A DNA stretch of 64,000 nucleotides from Buddleja alternifolia (lineage: Eukaryota; Streptophyta; Magnoliopsida; Lamiales; Scrophulariaceae), in assembly GCA_019426215.1 (NCBI GenBank), contig CM033408.1, forward strand, positions 28,623,953-28,687,952, read 5' to 3'. This document shows, in pieces, positions 22,749 to 34,900 of the stretch (position 1 is the first letter of the stretch; the number at the start of each line of letters is the position of its first letter). The translations under genes and the position numbers were made by a program. The notes under the pieces were generated by a model. It was not told where the DNA came from. It did not search any database and saw only the letters and a program-made list of their open reading frames with translations.

Positions 22749-23726
22749 ATAGTACTTCGTATTTTCTATCCATTCAAGATTTTCACCTTGAGACAAGTAA
22801 GGTAATTGGTTGTTTGTTTTAATTTTTTTCAAAGAAGAACAAGATTCATAACCTTTAAAAGTAGTGGTAGAGATTGAAGAATATAACAGATCATAATATT
22901 CATGAGAACATATTTTGAAAAGTAAACTTTTATTTTAAAAAGTAAAATATTATAATTGGTGTTGTTCCAGAAAACGGACATTAAATTGTACTTTTATAAA
23001 ACATCAACACTATTACAGGTTTGATTCCCTTGTATTCGCTTGTACACTTAATCAACGAAAAGAAGAGCATTTGAGATCCTCTATTTCAATTCATATTTTC
23101 TTTTGTGTTTTATTTGTAAATACACGCCATGTGTCACACTCAAGATTATATTTAAGAAAATATGAAGAAAGGAAAACTACTAAAAAATGTCCTAAAATAT
23201 AAACTTGTATCTAAAAAACTCATGTAAATATTTTTCAATTCAAAATACCAATTGCATCAATTTTTCATTCGAAAAAAAATCCAATTGTTAAGATTTTAAA
23301 AATATAGACTATGTTAATTATCTTAAAAATATACTTTATATTTTTGAAGATCAAAAAATTTGCAAATTTGAAATAATCATAAATAATTCCCATGCATCGA
23401 TTTCAGATTTTCAAGTAATAAGGGGTTTATGTAATTTTCTTAATATTTTATACACTAGGAGTATTAACCAAATGATGAAATTCTATATTGAAATTATAAA
23501 CTATAAGTGTGAGAATTAAATATTTTGAGAAAATTGTTCTTAAAGATGAAATTTAATTCAGTTATCAGCATATCTCACTGAAATGATATATATATATAGA
23601 TAGATAGATAAATTATTATTATTTTGGTTACATATAGAGAGATAGATAGATAGATAGATACACACACATTGATACAAAATGGCAAATGCGACAAATATTC
23701 AATTATGACACATCAATTATTTTGAT
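22749..23726. other. Intergenic DNA with a degenerate foldback and a tetranucleotide repeat
   Basis: About 23170-23440 resembles the foldback element at 6670-7239 (AAGGAAAACTACTAAAAAATG at the left, complement of AAGAAAATTACATAAACCCC at the right). A (GATA)n-type microsatellite lies at about 23590-23660. No gene. Confidence 0.45.
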
Positions 23727-24058
23727 AGGACTGTAAATAATTCGAGTCGATTCGAACAAGTTGTTGTTCAAATTTGTTTAAATAATTATCAAACTTCAAA
23801 ATTTGTGTTTGAGCTCGATTTAATTATTAATCGAGTTGAATTCAAACGGGTTTTAACAGGCCGAACATGAACGAGGAGTAGTTTCATATTTTTGCACATG
23901 TTTTATCATTTTATTACTAATATAGTCGAGCTCCAAAACTTATTGAACACAAAAAGTTGTTCAAGCTTAGTTGATATGTTATCAAATTGAGCAAATACAA
24001 GCTTTTAGCAATCGATTTCGAGTCGAGTATTCAATAATTTAATTCATCTTTCAACCCT
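23727..24058. mobile_element. Decayed hAT-type element
   Basis: Left end TAGGACTGTAAATAATTCGA; the right end read inward is AGGGTTGAAAGATGAATT. Flanks share ATTTTGA. Interior GAGCTCGATT/TCGAGT motifs are typical of this family. The ends are eroded, so boundaries are approximate. Confidence 0.5.
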
Positions 24059-24930
24059 AATTTTGAACATAAAATTTCTGATTTGCCCTACTTAGATTGG
24101 GAAAACACTTGGGTGCACCCGGTGTGGTTCCACTTGGACAATCTAAAGCAATCTTAAGTGGGACAACACCGGGTGCACCTAAATATTTTCCCATAGAGTG
24201 CTTGAACTGTTGGAAATACCTCATCTAACCTGCAACGCAAACGTAGCAACAAGGCCCAGATAGAACCCGTGACTTCGCAGTTCACACCTAGAGCTAGATC
24301 CTAGAAGTGTGATGCATTCCACGTACCATTAATTACTAAAATTATGCATTTTTTTTTTATATTGTTCAGATTGAGTTTCATTATATAATTAGTCATTTAT
24401 TTGGATTCCCTATTGCAATACGAGTTTCATTTGGTATTTGATTGCATAGAAACACGAGGTATAAACACGAGATGAGAGGTATAAACACGAGGTTCCCAAC
24501 TTTGATCTGGCTACTATTTTGATTCCGCATCAGATACATATTCATATTTTGTCATCTCTAATCAAGTATCGAATGATTTAGTTCTTCTTTCAACCCTAAT
24601 TTTGAACATAAAATTTCTGATTTGACCATTTGTACTAAACTTAGATTGCTTGGACTGTTGGAGATACTCATTCTAACCTGCAACCCAAATGCAGCAACAA
24701 GGGCCGGATAGTTAGAACCCGTGACTTCGCTAGAGTTAGAAGTGTGATGCATTCCGCGCACCATTAATTGCTAAAATTACGCATTTTTTTTATACATGAT
24801 TCGCAAAATCTTTTAGAAATTTCTCTGCAGAGATTCTTGTTCAAATAGTTTCATTATATAATTAGTCATTTATTTAACTTCTCTATTGCAATCTGAGTTT
24901 CATTTGGTATTCATTGCATACATTCACGTG
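24029..24930. repeat. Diverged tandem duplication of about 0.4 kb
   Basis: Sequence from about 24029 to 24450 recurs at about 24558-24930. Shared landmarks are TTTCAACCCTAATTTTGAAC, CTAACCTGCAAC, GAACCCGTGACTTCG, GTGTGATGCATTCC and TCATTATATAATTAGTCATT. The first copy carries an extra 96-bp MITE (24098-24193). No protein was recognised. Confidence 0.75.
24098..24193. mobile_element. 96-bp palindromic MITE present in only one of two tandem copies
   Basis: Ends TGGGAAAA and TTTTCCCA enclose inverted halves (GGTGCACCCGGTGT against its complement ACACCGGGTGCACC). Flanks TAGAT and TAGAG look like a 5-bp duplication with one change. The tandem copy at 24558-24930 lacks it, giving an empty-site comparison. 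Confidence 0.75.
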
Positions 24931-25365
24931 TCAAGTATCATTTTTTCACATGCAAGTGTATAGTTTGAGAAATATTTTATACACACGACATGCATAAGTG
25001 ATGTTAAATACAAAATATAATGCTAAGTAAATTGAAATAAAATTCAATCTGAGTAATCATACGACAAATACAACAAATATTGTCTTATAACTAGTAAAAT
25101 CACACTCCGTAGATCATAGATTAATCACATAACATTCATAACGCACTTGACATGTGATTGACTTGTGTTTGTCTGAACCCATTCACAATTAGAAATCACG
25201 TACACAAATTACCCGTTAAAATTTTCGCACACAGAAACCTCATAAAATTCTTTAATGAACTAGGTCTTTAAACCAAACATTACGAATTAATACTGTCGCA
25301 TTATTAGTGACATAATCGTTTACGGATGTGGTAGTCTCTAAGATATTTGTACGCAGTATCCGGTA

Positions 25366-25600
25366 CAAAAACGAAATGGGTAGACAAATATTAATGTGTC
25401 ATGAAAATAATTAAGAGTAATTCGAAAAATGGCAAAATGAAGTTGGGGTGATTATAAAATTAATTTATTATAGTTTATTATCGCAAAAACGAAATGGGTA
25501 GACAAATATTGATGTGTCATGATAATAGTTAAGAGTAATTCGAAAAATGGCAATATGAATTTGGGGTGATTATAAAATTAATTTATTATAGTTTATTATC
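25366..25600. repeat. Tandem repeat, two units of about 118 bp
   Basis: A unit beginning CAAAAACGAAATGGGTAGAC starts at 25366 and again at 25484, with only a few substitutions between copies. No coding capacity. Confidence 0.85.
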
Positions 25601-26371
25601 ATTTATTATGTGGGCCAGGTAAAAAGACTTTAACCCATATTCCATTACAAAAACTTCAAATATCCTTCAATTAGTGTTAATCAGGTATCTAATCTCTAGA
25701 TCAAAAAATCTAATTACTATCTTGAGAATACTCTTTAGTATAACATAAATCAAATCGGATCCCAACTTTTCGTAGACGTAATTATTAGGAATGGCATTAA
25801 AGAAGAGCGAAGGAAATAAACAAGAGTTTCAAGAAGCATATAAGATGACACCAAAAAACTTTAATGTCATTCGGTCATACTGTCTATATCCACGGGCTAA
25901 CATTAGGTCTACATCTTTATTTTTCAGAGTAAATCATCAATTTACAATGTAGAATCACGGATTTATAGGAAAAGAGACTTGGAACATAAGGAAAACATAA
26001 TCCAAATAGGAAACAATACAATTTTGTTCTTAGACAATTGAGAAAAACAATTCTAACACAAGTCAATTGTCAATTCCAAACAAAAACACATAGGAAACAC
26101 AATCCTACCCTACATACTGCTAAATCCTGCAATCAAATCCGCATCGACCACTTGGTCAAACCTGCATAGACCATGGTCAAACCCCCTTTGACCATCTCAA
26201 GACCCCTTTTTGTGCGTCTCCCTTGACTTCTTCCAATCCTTTACATCAATCAACTTTCATAAACCCATCAGTTATGCCACTCATCATTTCGAGGTTCCCA
26301 ATTTTAACGTCGATAATATTTTGATTCTACATCAGATTATATAATCCATAATTTGTCATGGATATAATAAA
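25601..26371. other. Intergenic DNA, nothing recognised
   Basis: No gene, RNA or mobile-element ends were recognised here. Confidence 0.5.
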
Positions 26372-26946
26372 GGAAAAATTATATCAACACTCAATGATAT
26401 AATAAGTAATTACACAAACTTAACCTTTGAAAATTAAATTTATCCCCCAAAGATCAGTTTTTTTATGACGTCATCATGCGAACTTAAAAAAAATGCCCCT
26501 GTTCAAATGTCATTTAGGAAAAATTACACCAACCTTCCCGGTTATATTTTTGAAATCACGCAAATCTCCCCAGATATAATACAGTTTTTACAATCATCTT
26601 CTTATGTATAAAAAATTCTTACAATTTAACCCCTAAAAACTTTAAATTAGCTACTTATAGGAGGTGTCGGTAATTTCAAAAAACAAGAGGGGTTTTTTGA
26701 TAATTACACATTATAAGAGAGAGTATGGCGTAACGAAAATATTATTCCACCTTTTTTTAAAAAAATAATAATTTAAGTGAAGGGTAAAAATATCATTTAG
26801 TATTGTTTGACCATTGACCGAAGGTTTTCAAGGGATAAATGTAATTTTCAATTAAGTGGGTTATGTATTTGTAATTCTCATTATAAAAAAATAAATTTGT
26901 TTAATTACCTATTATAGCAGTGCGTGTTGGTGCAATATTTTTTTCC
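26372..26946. mobile_element. Short element with 9-bp target duplication, upstream of CP24
   Basis: A perfect 9-bp direct repeat, TATAATAAA, flanks it (26363-26371 and 26947-26955). Ends are GGAAAAATTATATCAACAC (left) and GGAAAAAAATATTGCACC (right, read inward), with further foldback pairing inside. The duplication length suggests a Mutator-type MITE. It ends about 300 bp before the CP24 start codon, so it abuts the promoter. Confidence 0.8.
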
Positions 26947-27063
26947 TATAATAAAATTATGGAACACTTGTCCAACATCTATATCCACAAAGTATATCAT
27001 AAAAGATTTATGAAAATTGGCGCAAACAAGAACCAGATGAAAACTAGAGGACCAAGAGATATC

Positions 27064-27069
27064 CACGTG
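27064..27069. promoter_or_regulatory. G-box (CACGTG) upstream of CP24
   Basis: The palindrome ATCCACGTGGAT lies 184 bp before the ATG. A GATAAG I-box follows on the reverse strand at 27156-27161, and an ATTGG (inverse CCAAT) motif at about 27111. G-box plus I-box is the classic arrangement of light-regulated photosynthesis genes. No clear TATA box was seen. Confidence 0.6.
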
Positions 27070-27252
27070 GATGACACGATTGTGGAGTATTGATGGACTT
27101 ATTGATCTCATTGGCTAGATATCTATCAAATGCGATTTCATAGGATTCGATTTCACTTATCCCTCAACAAATAGCATCTCTTTAAGTGTGGAAATCAAAA
27201 CTACAATCTCTTAGCCACATACAAACAAGGCGCCAAAAAGAGAGATAAAGAT

Positions 27253-30200
27253 ATGGCTTCAACATCTGCTGCATTGGCAAATGGCTTAGGATCTGCCTTC
27301 TTAACTGGTGGAAAGAAAACACAGGTCTCACTCTCCGCCCCGATCGCCGCCCGAATTGGCTGCGCTGTGACAACCAAGAGGCTCGTTGTGGTGGCTGCGG
27401 CCGCTGCCACTAAGAAGTCTTGGATCCCGGCTGTTAAAGGTGGTGGCAATTTGATCGACCCTGAGTGGCTCGATGGCTCGTAAGTCCTTACTCTATTTGT
27501 AAATCTTATGGTGAAACCATTAGGCTTTAATCAAATGACATGTCACTAATAATCATTTAGTTGAATGACATCATTCTCTCGTTAATTAATAAATGAAAGT
27601 CTAGTGTTTTCAATCCTCCAACTCCACACATTGTCGTAGATTTTAAAATAAATTAGATGGCATATCCCTTCCAAAATAAATGTTTTCTGATAATATTCTC
27701 TTAAAATTGCTTACAGAATATTTTTTTTTAAAGAGAAGAATCTCATTAAGTGTAACATGTACTCAATTATTAGAAGAGTTTCATTCGATACTATTTCAGC
27801 ATTGAACATCAAGTTATTCACATATATTTATTTGAAATAACGTAAAATGCGATATGAGACCCAATTTATCTATATTTCACCATCTAAATCGCTCATCTCG
27901 ATTAAAAATATGTTTACGGAAAATGATAAATGAATTATCATGTAGAAAAGTTTCAATAAAACATCTCATTCATACATCTTCATATCTATACTATTATATA
28001 TTTGAAGGGGGTGTTTGACTAATTTTGACCCAATAAAACTCAAATCCTAATTTTCTAGAATTTTGAGTTTTTTTAATATAATAAAAAATTCTCATTGGTT
28101 AACCCCAACATTTAAGTTTCTTAATTACCTGGTATTTTTGAAATGTGAAAAATGCAAATATCTATGTGTATGTATTAACTAATTAAGAGCAGCCTAATTA
28201 AGGTTTTGATTTGATATTATTTTTAGAAAAATGCAATCTATGCATTTAAATTTTAATCACTTAATTATTAATAACTTTCCATCCTAATTTATGTGAAGAT
28301 TTCGTTACTATTTTTTGAAGTTTCAATTAACAAATTTTAGTACCTTTTTAAAACTCATTTCTAAAAATAAATTAGGAAACTTTCCTACTAAATTATAAAT
28401 TGACACAAAATTAGAAAACAATTAAGATATCAAAATTATGCCACCAATCGGCCAAAATTTAAGAAAAATTAAGAATTAGAATGTTGAAATAAAAATATAT
28501 ACATATCACTTCTCATTCCATCTCTTTGTATTTTTTTCACATAGCTTTATGTTATTCAATTACCAAACTCCGGATATGTGTATTTTGGTTCTCGATCTGC
28601 AACCTCTTCAATGGTTTGTAATTCTCACTACCTTTAAAATATTTTTGTTTTTCATTTCTATTTATTTCTCTTTGGTTCTGTTATTCACTTTATTTCAGTA
28701 TATTTTATTTTCTATTTTTGTTTTCTCCTTTGATATTCCGATGTTAAGGGAATTAATGGATTCTCCATAAAAAATTTACAAATCATTCAAGTCAAATTGA
28801 GAGATATTCTTCATCCCGTTGCATTCATAGTCTTTTTTTTAAAAAATTATTAACGTGATATTTTTTTTCTTTTATGATTTTCGCCATATTATATACATTT
28901 TTAATTTCACTTAATTTATTTTTGTTTTTCTTTGTTTTGGTTTTTTTTTTCTTTATTGCTTATGGAATTTAGCTTTGTATTTCTATTTCCTCACTCCAGT
29001 TAACATGATTTAATAATCTTCTTTTATAGTTTATTTTTTTATTGACATTTACAACTTTGTAATTTTCCATATATTTATAGTTACTTGAGTATGATAATAA
29101 TCGGACTCCAGATTCTTACTTTTTTATATTTGCAAATAAAATGGAGATCTTATATAAATTTTAATAAAGTTTAAATTCTTTTCTTTTTTCCGTTCTAATT
29201 TTAGTGTCATGTTATTTTATATTGCTATGTAATGTAAATATTAGCAAATCCAAAAATATTGTCTACTGAGACTACATATTAAAACTAATGAATATACTGT
29301 ATTAAATAAGTTTTTTATATTTTTATAATTAGTTGATATATGATAATACTAAGGTCTTGGTGTTCATATGAACAAATAATACAAAATAATACTTTTTTGC
29401 TTCATATACTTACTTTTTTATTAGGTCAAAGTAGCTTATCTGGTCGTGATATTTGATGGCTATTGCATATTATTTATGTCATTATTTCTTATTGCATAAA
29501 TTTTTGTCATTTTAGAATATTATATTTAATATTTCTCCTTTGATCTTCCCATGTTAGTAGGGGTTTAATGAATTCTCCATCATTTTATCTAACCATTTCA
29601 AGTTTATATAAGTTTTTCTTTTCTTTATCCAAGTTTATACATATATATTTTATATATGCTCTATAAAAGTTGATGTGTCTTAATTTATTTTTAAAAGATT
29701 GTTCAAGTTGTTAGATATTCTTCAGTCTTTTTGTTTTATCTTTTTGTTAATTGCATTTATGTAAAATTTTTTTCATTTATGATTTTCACCATATTATAAT
29801 TGTTTTTTTTATTTCACTTAATTTATTTTTTACTTTAGTCTTGGTTAGTATTTCTTTTTCTTCATGGAATTAGTTTGTTTTCTACTTCCTTGCTTCAGTC
29901 AACTTTATTTAACTACCATTTTCTTTTTCTTACCCATATTAACCCTCTTCAAAATTTCCTTTAACGTTTAAAATTATTGGTAAAAAATTGGTTCAATAGC
30001 CACAACAATATTCAAGGAATTTTATTGTTTAGGATCTATTTACCTATTTTTAAGGGTAATATGCCGGTCTTTGAGTTTCAAATTTTATAATCTTAGGTCT
30101 ATTAACAAGAAAAAGTCCAAAAAAAAATTGGATTGATAGTTTTGACATTGTGCAGTTCGCAATAGTCAAATTTAGTATGTAAAATAATAAAATTTTAGAA

Positions 30201-31011
30201 AGGTTAACATATTTTATTGAAGACTATGCATAGCATGGGATTTACGCTAGATTAATTTTAAAATAATATTTTTTCATATAATGATAAGAAAAAAAATACA
30301 CAATATATATAATTTTACATCTTTTTTTTTAGATAATAGCCGTGCATAGCACGAGGCACATGCTAGTATATATATATATAAACATATATCAAAATAACAA
30401 TTCTCATTAAAAATATTCATATTACATCAACAATTATGTAATTATATGCACAATTTTGCAGACTCCCAGGCGATTTCGGGTTCGACCCGCTAGGGCTCGG
30501 GAAAGACCCATCATTCTTAAAATGGTACAGAGAAGCGGAACTCATCCATGGCCGTTGGGCAATGGCCGCCGTCTTAGGCATCTTCGTCGGCCAGGCCTGG
30601 ACCGGCATTCCCTGGTTCGAAGCCGGCGCCGCCCCCGGCGCCGTCGCGCCGTTCTCCTTCGGCACACTCCTCGGCACTCAGCTCCTCCTTATGGGTTGGG
30701 TCGAGAGCAAGCGATGGGTCGATTTCTTCAGCCCTGAATCGCAATCCGTTGAGTGGGCGACGCCGTGGTCGAGATCCGCCGAGAATTTCGCCAACGCCAC
30801 CGGCGATCAGGGATACCCCGGCGGCAAGTTTTTCGATCCGTTGAGCTTGGCCGGAACTTTGAAAGACGGTATTTATGTGCCGGATGATGAGAAGCTAGAG
30901 AGATTGAAGCTTGCGGAGATTAAACATGCTAGGATTGCAATGGTGGCTATGTTGATCTTTTATTTTGAGGCAGGGCAAGGGAAGACGCCCCTTGGAGCTC
31001 TTGGATTGTAA
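27253..31011 (+). CDS. LHCB6: Chlorophyll a/b-binding protein CP24 (Lhcb6), 2 exons
   Basis: Minor monomeric antenna protein of photosystem II; it binds chlorophyll and xanthophyll and connects the trimeric LHCII to the core in grana thylakoids. Exons 27253-27479 and 30462-31011 join in frame to 258 residues, the usual CP24 length. An Ala/Ser/Thr-rich transit peptide occupies about residues 1-50. The mature protein shows CP24 signatures: [33 protein letters not shown], the first helix [19 protein letters not shown], the middle helix, and the last helix [20 protein letters not shown]. It lacks the long C-terminal extension of other Lhcb proteins, as CP24 does. The intron (27480-30461, about 3.0 kb) is mostly a Helitron. 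AATAAA at about 31210 may serve polyadenylation. The convergent neighbour is FabZ. Identification is very secure. Confidence 0.97.
27985..30366 (+). mobile_element. Non-autonomous Helitron inside the CP24 intron
   Basis: The 5' end reads TCTATACTATTATATATTTG after an A (27984). The 3' end is CTAG, followed by T (30367) and preceded by a short GC-rich hairpin region (GCCGTGCATAGCACGAGGC). These are the Helitron hallmarks: 5' TC, 3' hairpin plus CTRR, insertion between A and T, no target duplication or inverted repeats. It spans about 2.38 kb, about 80% of the intron. No Rep/helicase frame is present. Internally, a segment around 28730-29020 recurs at about 29535-29930 (shared TTTATGATTTTCGCCATATT-like and TTTCACTTAATTTATTTTT tracts), so part of the element is duplicated. 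Confidence 0.8.
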
Positions 31012-31975
31012 GGTTTATCGGCTTGAGTTCGACTCGAATAGCACAAAATTGTTTCGACTCGAATAGCACAAAATTGTTTGGCCGTACGTTTGTGTGATGA
31101 GGTGTGAAGTCGGAATTTTTTTTAGTCGTTGGGAAGTCGAGATAGATATTGTGACTGACTCGAAGTGTAATTTGGTAATTTTAAAAACAACAAAAGAATT
31201 TGTTACACAAATAAAAAACGCCGGGAAGGGCGTTTGTTCGATCCAATCCGAAAAATACTTTCATAAATGAAATGTTTGGCGCCATATGGTGATAGTATTA
31301 GGATGGAAAGCTTAATAGCAGAACAAAAGATATAGTTACTTAGCATCAGTTAATTTTATTTTTTTATACATTTGACAGTGTAAAATGTGTTCTTAGTAGG
31401 CGGTTGGTGTGAAGTGGTAGCGCCCCCACAAAAGTCATAGGTTAGATGATTAGTCATCGCCTAGTTACATTCTCACGGGTTAAAAAATACACTAACAATA
31501 AACAAGTATAAAAGCAGTATGCAAAGGGTGTATTTTGGCAGTTTACACCCTCAAAACGGTGAATGTGCCAAAAATCACCATTTTGAGGGTGCAAACTACT
31601 TTTTTACTCGACAATAAAATTAGCACTTCATTGATCACAATATGTCTTGACATGATCCTCATTGCCTTGTAAAAGATATTAGCATATATAAGAACTTTCC
31701 AATCAATCCATTCATACGTGCAATGTGGCTGCCGGACTATTGTATATGTAGTGAAAACGAAGCTTGGACTAAGACTGAAATATTGAACAAAAAAAGAAGA
31801 CAAGAAGATAAATTTGATCTTCAAATAACATTAGTCCCTCTCCAATTCATGATAAATGATGCACCAATAGCAGAGTTCGATCGGCAAGCATACTAGAAGA
31901 GAAAAATAGAAAAAGGGATGAAAATAACAATAAATTGGGCATTTGAAAAATATGACGAAAAAGTTGGAAAATTGG
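31012..31975. other. Convergent intergenic region between CP24 and FabZ, with a hairpin
   Basis: Just after the CP24 stop a ~25-bp unit (CGACTCGAATAGCACAAAAT) is tandemly duplicated (31029-31078), probably within the 3' untranslated region. At 31540-31598, 23-bp arms (AGTTTACACCCTCAAAACGG and its near-complement) form a hairpin with a 12-nt loop. A sequence at about 31400-31490 (GTGTGAAGTGGTAGCGCC) looks SINE-like. No gene was found. Confidence 0.6.
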
Positions 31976-34900
31976 TTAACTCCCCATAGCCATCAAGAAC
32001 TCTCCCTCACAAACAACTTCACCTCCTACATACGCCTTTCCTTCCATCTTTGCTATTCCAAAGCGTTTCTGCAGCTTCACGAGGTTCATTCTCATTACTA
32101 ATGTGTCTCCTGCAATTACTGGTTTCCTGAATCTTACTTTGTCGACTCCAGCAAAGAAGAAATTCTCGCGTGAGCCTCCAACTTCCGGTTGTAGCATAAC
32201 TATGCCACCAACCTGAGCCAATGCCTGTATCAAGCAGTAGCACTAAGTCACTTCTTGAGAAAATACAAGTTTCAAAAATGTTGCAAGAAATATTAGGAGA
32301 AATTACATGCACACTCTCTCACTTATTAAGTAATTACTATGAGTCCCATGAGATTTTACAAATTACCAAGACACCCCACCCCATGTCAGAATCAACTCGA
32401 AACAGGGGGCGATATAGTAATCTACTTTTACTGACATGGGTGAATTGTAATAAGCTTTTATTGACTGAGAAAGTTTCGGTAATTTTTCACATCTCGTGGT
32501 GTTCTTTGTAATTAGGTCTCATGCAGGGGGTGTCTATGTAATTTAGAATAAATATTAAGCACAGTTAGACACGGGTTGAAGATTGAACCTTCAAAAACTG
32601 ACATATGAAGGAAAAGCAAATAACTTCTGCCAGTCCATAGTAGAGATTGCTATCTTCTTAAAACATATTTTTCTAAAGGATAATATACATAATGTTTCAT
32701 GTTTTTTATTTCCTATCCTCGTTGTTTCGTGTGTGTGTGTGAGAGAGAGAGAGAGAGGGAGAGAGGAGTTTTTCTATCAATATGTCCATGTTTTGACTTC
32801 TAGAACTAGTCCTGTTATACTTGCAAACAAGTTTGAGGTGACATGTTAAGACATAGTGGCTGTTCTTCCCAAATTTTTAAGACATAGTGGCTGTGTTTGT
32901 TTTTATTTTGGGGGTGTTTTTGGTGAAACATTTTATTGGGAATTGTTTATTTTGATGAAAATGTGTTTGATTTTGTTTTGAAGAATTCGTATTTTATTCA
33001 TTTTTCGCGAGAAAGTGTTTGGATTAGCTATTTTGAAGTAACATTTGAGTGCTTTTTTGGTGAAAATGTGTTTAGTTTTGTTTTCAGATGTAACAAAAAT
33101 CACTGTAATAGTCAAAACATGTAAGCTTTTGTCTGAAAAGTTGTTTTAATGATTAATTGATGATTGAAAAGTATATTATAATATAAGTTTGAAATTATTG
33201 TAATATATATATATGTATATATATTGGAATTGATGTGATATATTTATATATATGTATTTATATATAAGAGTGTATCTATTATATAGTGTATAAATAATAT
33301 ATACATATATTATATTTTACATAATATTATATATAATATCATATGAACAATATATTCTGCATAATATAATATATAAATTACGTGTATATATATATAAGTA
33401 ATATAAAATTACAATATACAGAGAGAGGGAGGAGAGAGAGAGAACGGAGAGAGAGGGAGGAGAAAGAGAGAGAAAACGGACAGAGAGAACGCAGAGGGAG
33501 GAGAGAGAGAGAAAGGGAGAGAGAGGAGAAAGAGGGAGGGAGGGAGGGCACGCAGAGAGGGTGAGATGCAGACATATTTTTTTGGTCATATTTGACCAAA
33601 CCCCATGTTGGGTTATTTGGCCAAACATGGGCCCCATGTTTGGCCAAATAACCCACATCCAAACAAATTTTGGGCTGGGTTTTGGTCAAAAATCCAGCCC
33701 AAAACAAAAGCAAACACAACCAGTATATTTTGCGGCTCTTTGTTTAGCAACTTTCAAAATTCGAAGTACATATTTGAGAACAACAAACATTCATCCAGTG
33801 GGGCTGCATTAACTTTGAACAGACCCGGTACACGTACAACCCTCCCTTTATAATAACATTATACGTATGGAAACAATTCATTAGGTATTAATGCATGATA
33901 TCAAGATATTATGCAAAATGTACTTGCAAAACCGAAAAGTGCAGCCACTTGCCACTTCTTCCACTACACGAGAACCTTCATGTCAGTAACTAGTGTGTCC
34001 AAGAGAAAACAGTGCTAATATGCACATAGCTCTTCTGAGTTTCAAAACAAGGCGTTCAATAGCTCGGATTAGTCCCTCGCGTAAAGAATTCTTTTAAACC
34101 ATTTACTATAAACAATTACTCCTTAATCACTTGCCAGCCATCCCATATTCCGAACACCTTTTATCCATCAACCAAGTTAAATAGATGTAGAGCTAAAAAC
34201 AATAAACACTAATTAAAATCTTTTCTTTTTGCAAGTACAAGTAAGCACTGATTCTTTTGTATATGAATGAAATGTAATGTGAAATGTGAGATAAATTCTC
34301 AAATCAAATGGTTTTTACTGTCGACTTGTTTATGCACTAGCATTCAACATGCTAATGTTTGGTGCAGCAAAACACAACTAAATTCATTTATAACAGCTAT
34401 CAATAATCAACATGGCGACTATGCCCATCCAAACGTTTTTAGTTACTAATCAGAAACTAAAACACGAGTCAACAAATTGAGAATGTACAATCTGATCTAA
34501 TATCCGAAAGATCCAAGATTATAACTAAAGAAAGAAAAATCGAACTTTTGATTTGGACACGAGTAACTAGCAAATGTATGTACTGTCATAAAGCAAGAAA
34601 CTTGAATTTTATTACCTCAACCATGAGCACACCAGGCATTATTGGCCTCTCAGGAAAATGACCAGGAAAGAAATTATCATTTATGGTCACATTCTTGATG
34701 GCCACAGCCGAAACTCCGGGATTGTACTCAATCACTCTATCTACTAGCAAAAATGGAAATCTACAATACAAAACATAAAAACCCCAAAAACAAAATCAAA
34801 TCACATTGACATAACAACCAAATAAAATGTTAAAATAAAGGGTCAATGTCACTAATAGTCCCTAAACTTTCACATTTGTATCACTTTGATCCTTAAAGTA

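Noticed and set aside
23590..23660. CRISPR-like regular repeats
   Set aside because: It is a (GATA)n microsatellite without spacers, in eukaryotic DNA.
33317..33719. Leu/Ser-rich frames and Arg/Glu-rich frames
   Set aside because: Translation of the GA/CT simple repeat and the palindrome in the FabZ intron.
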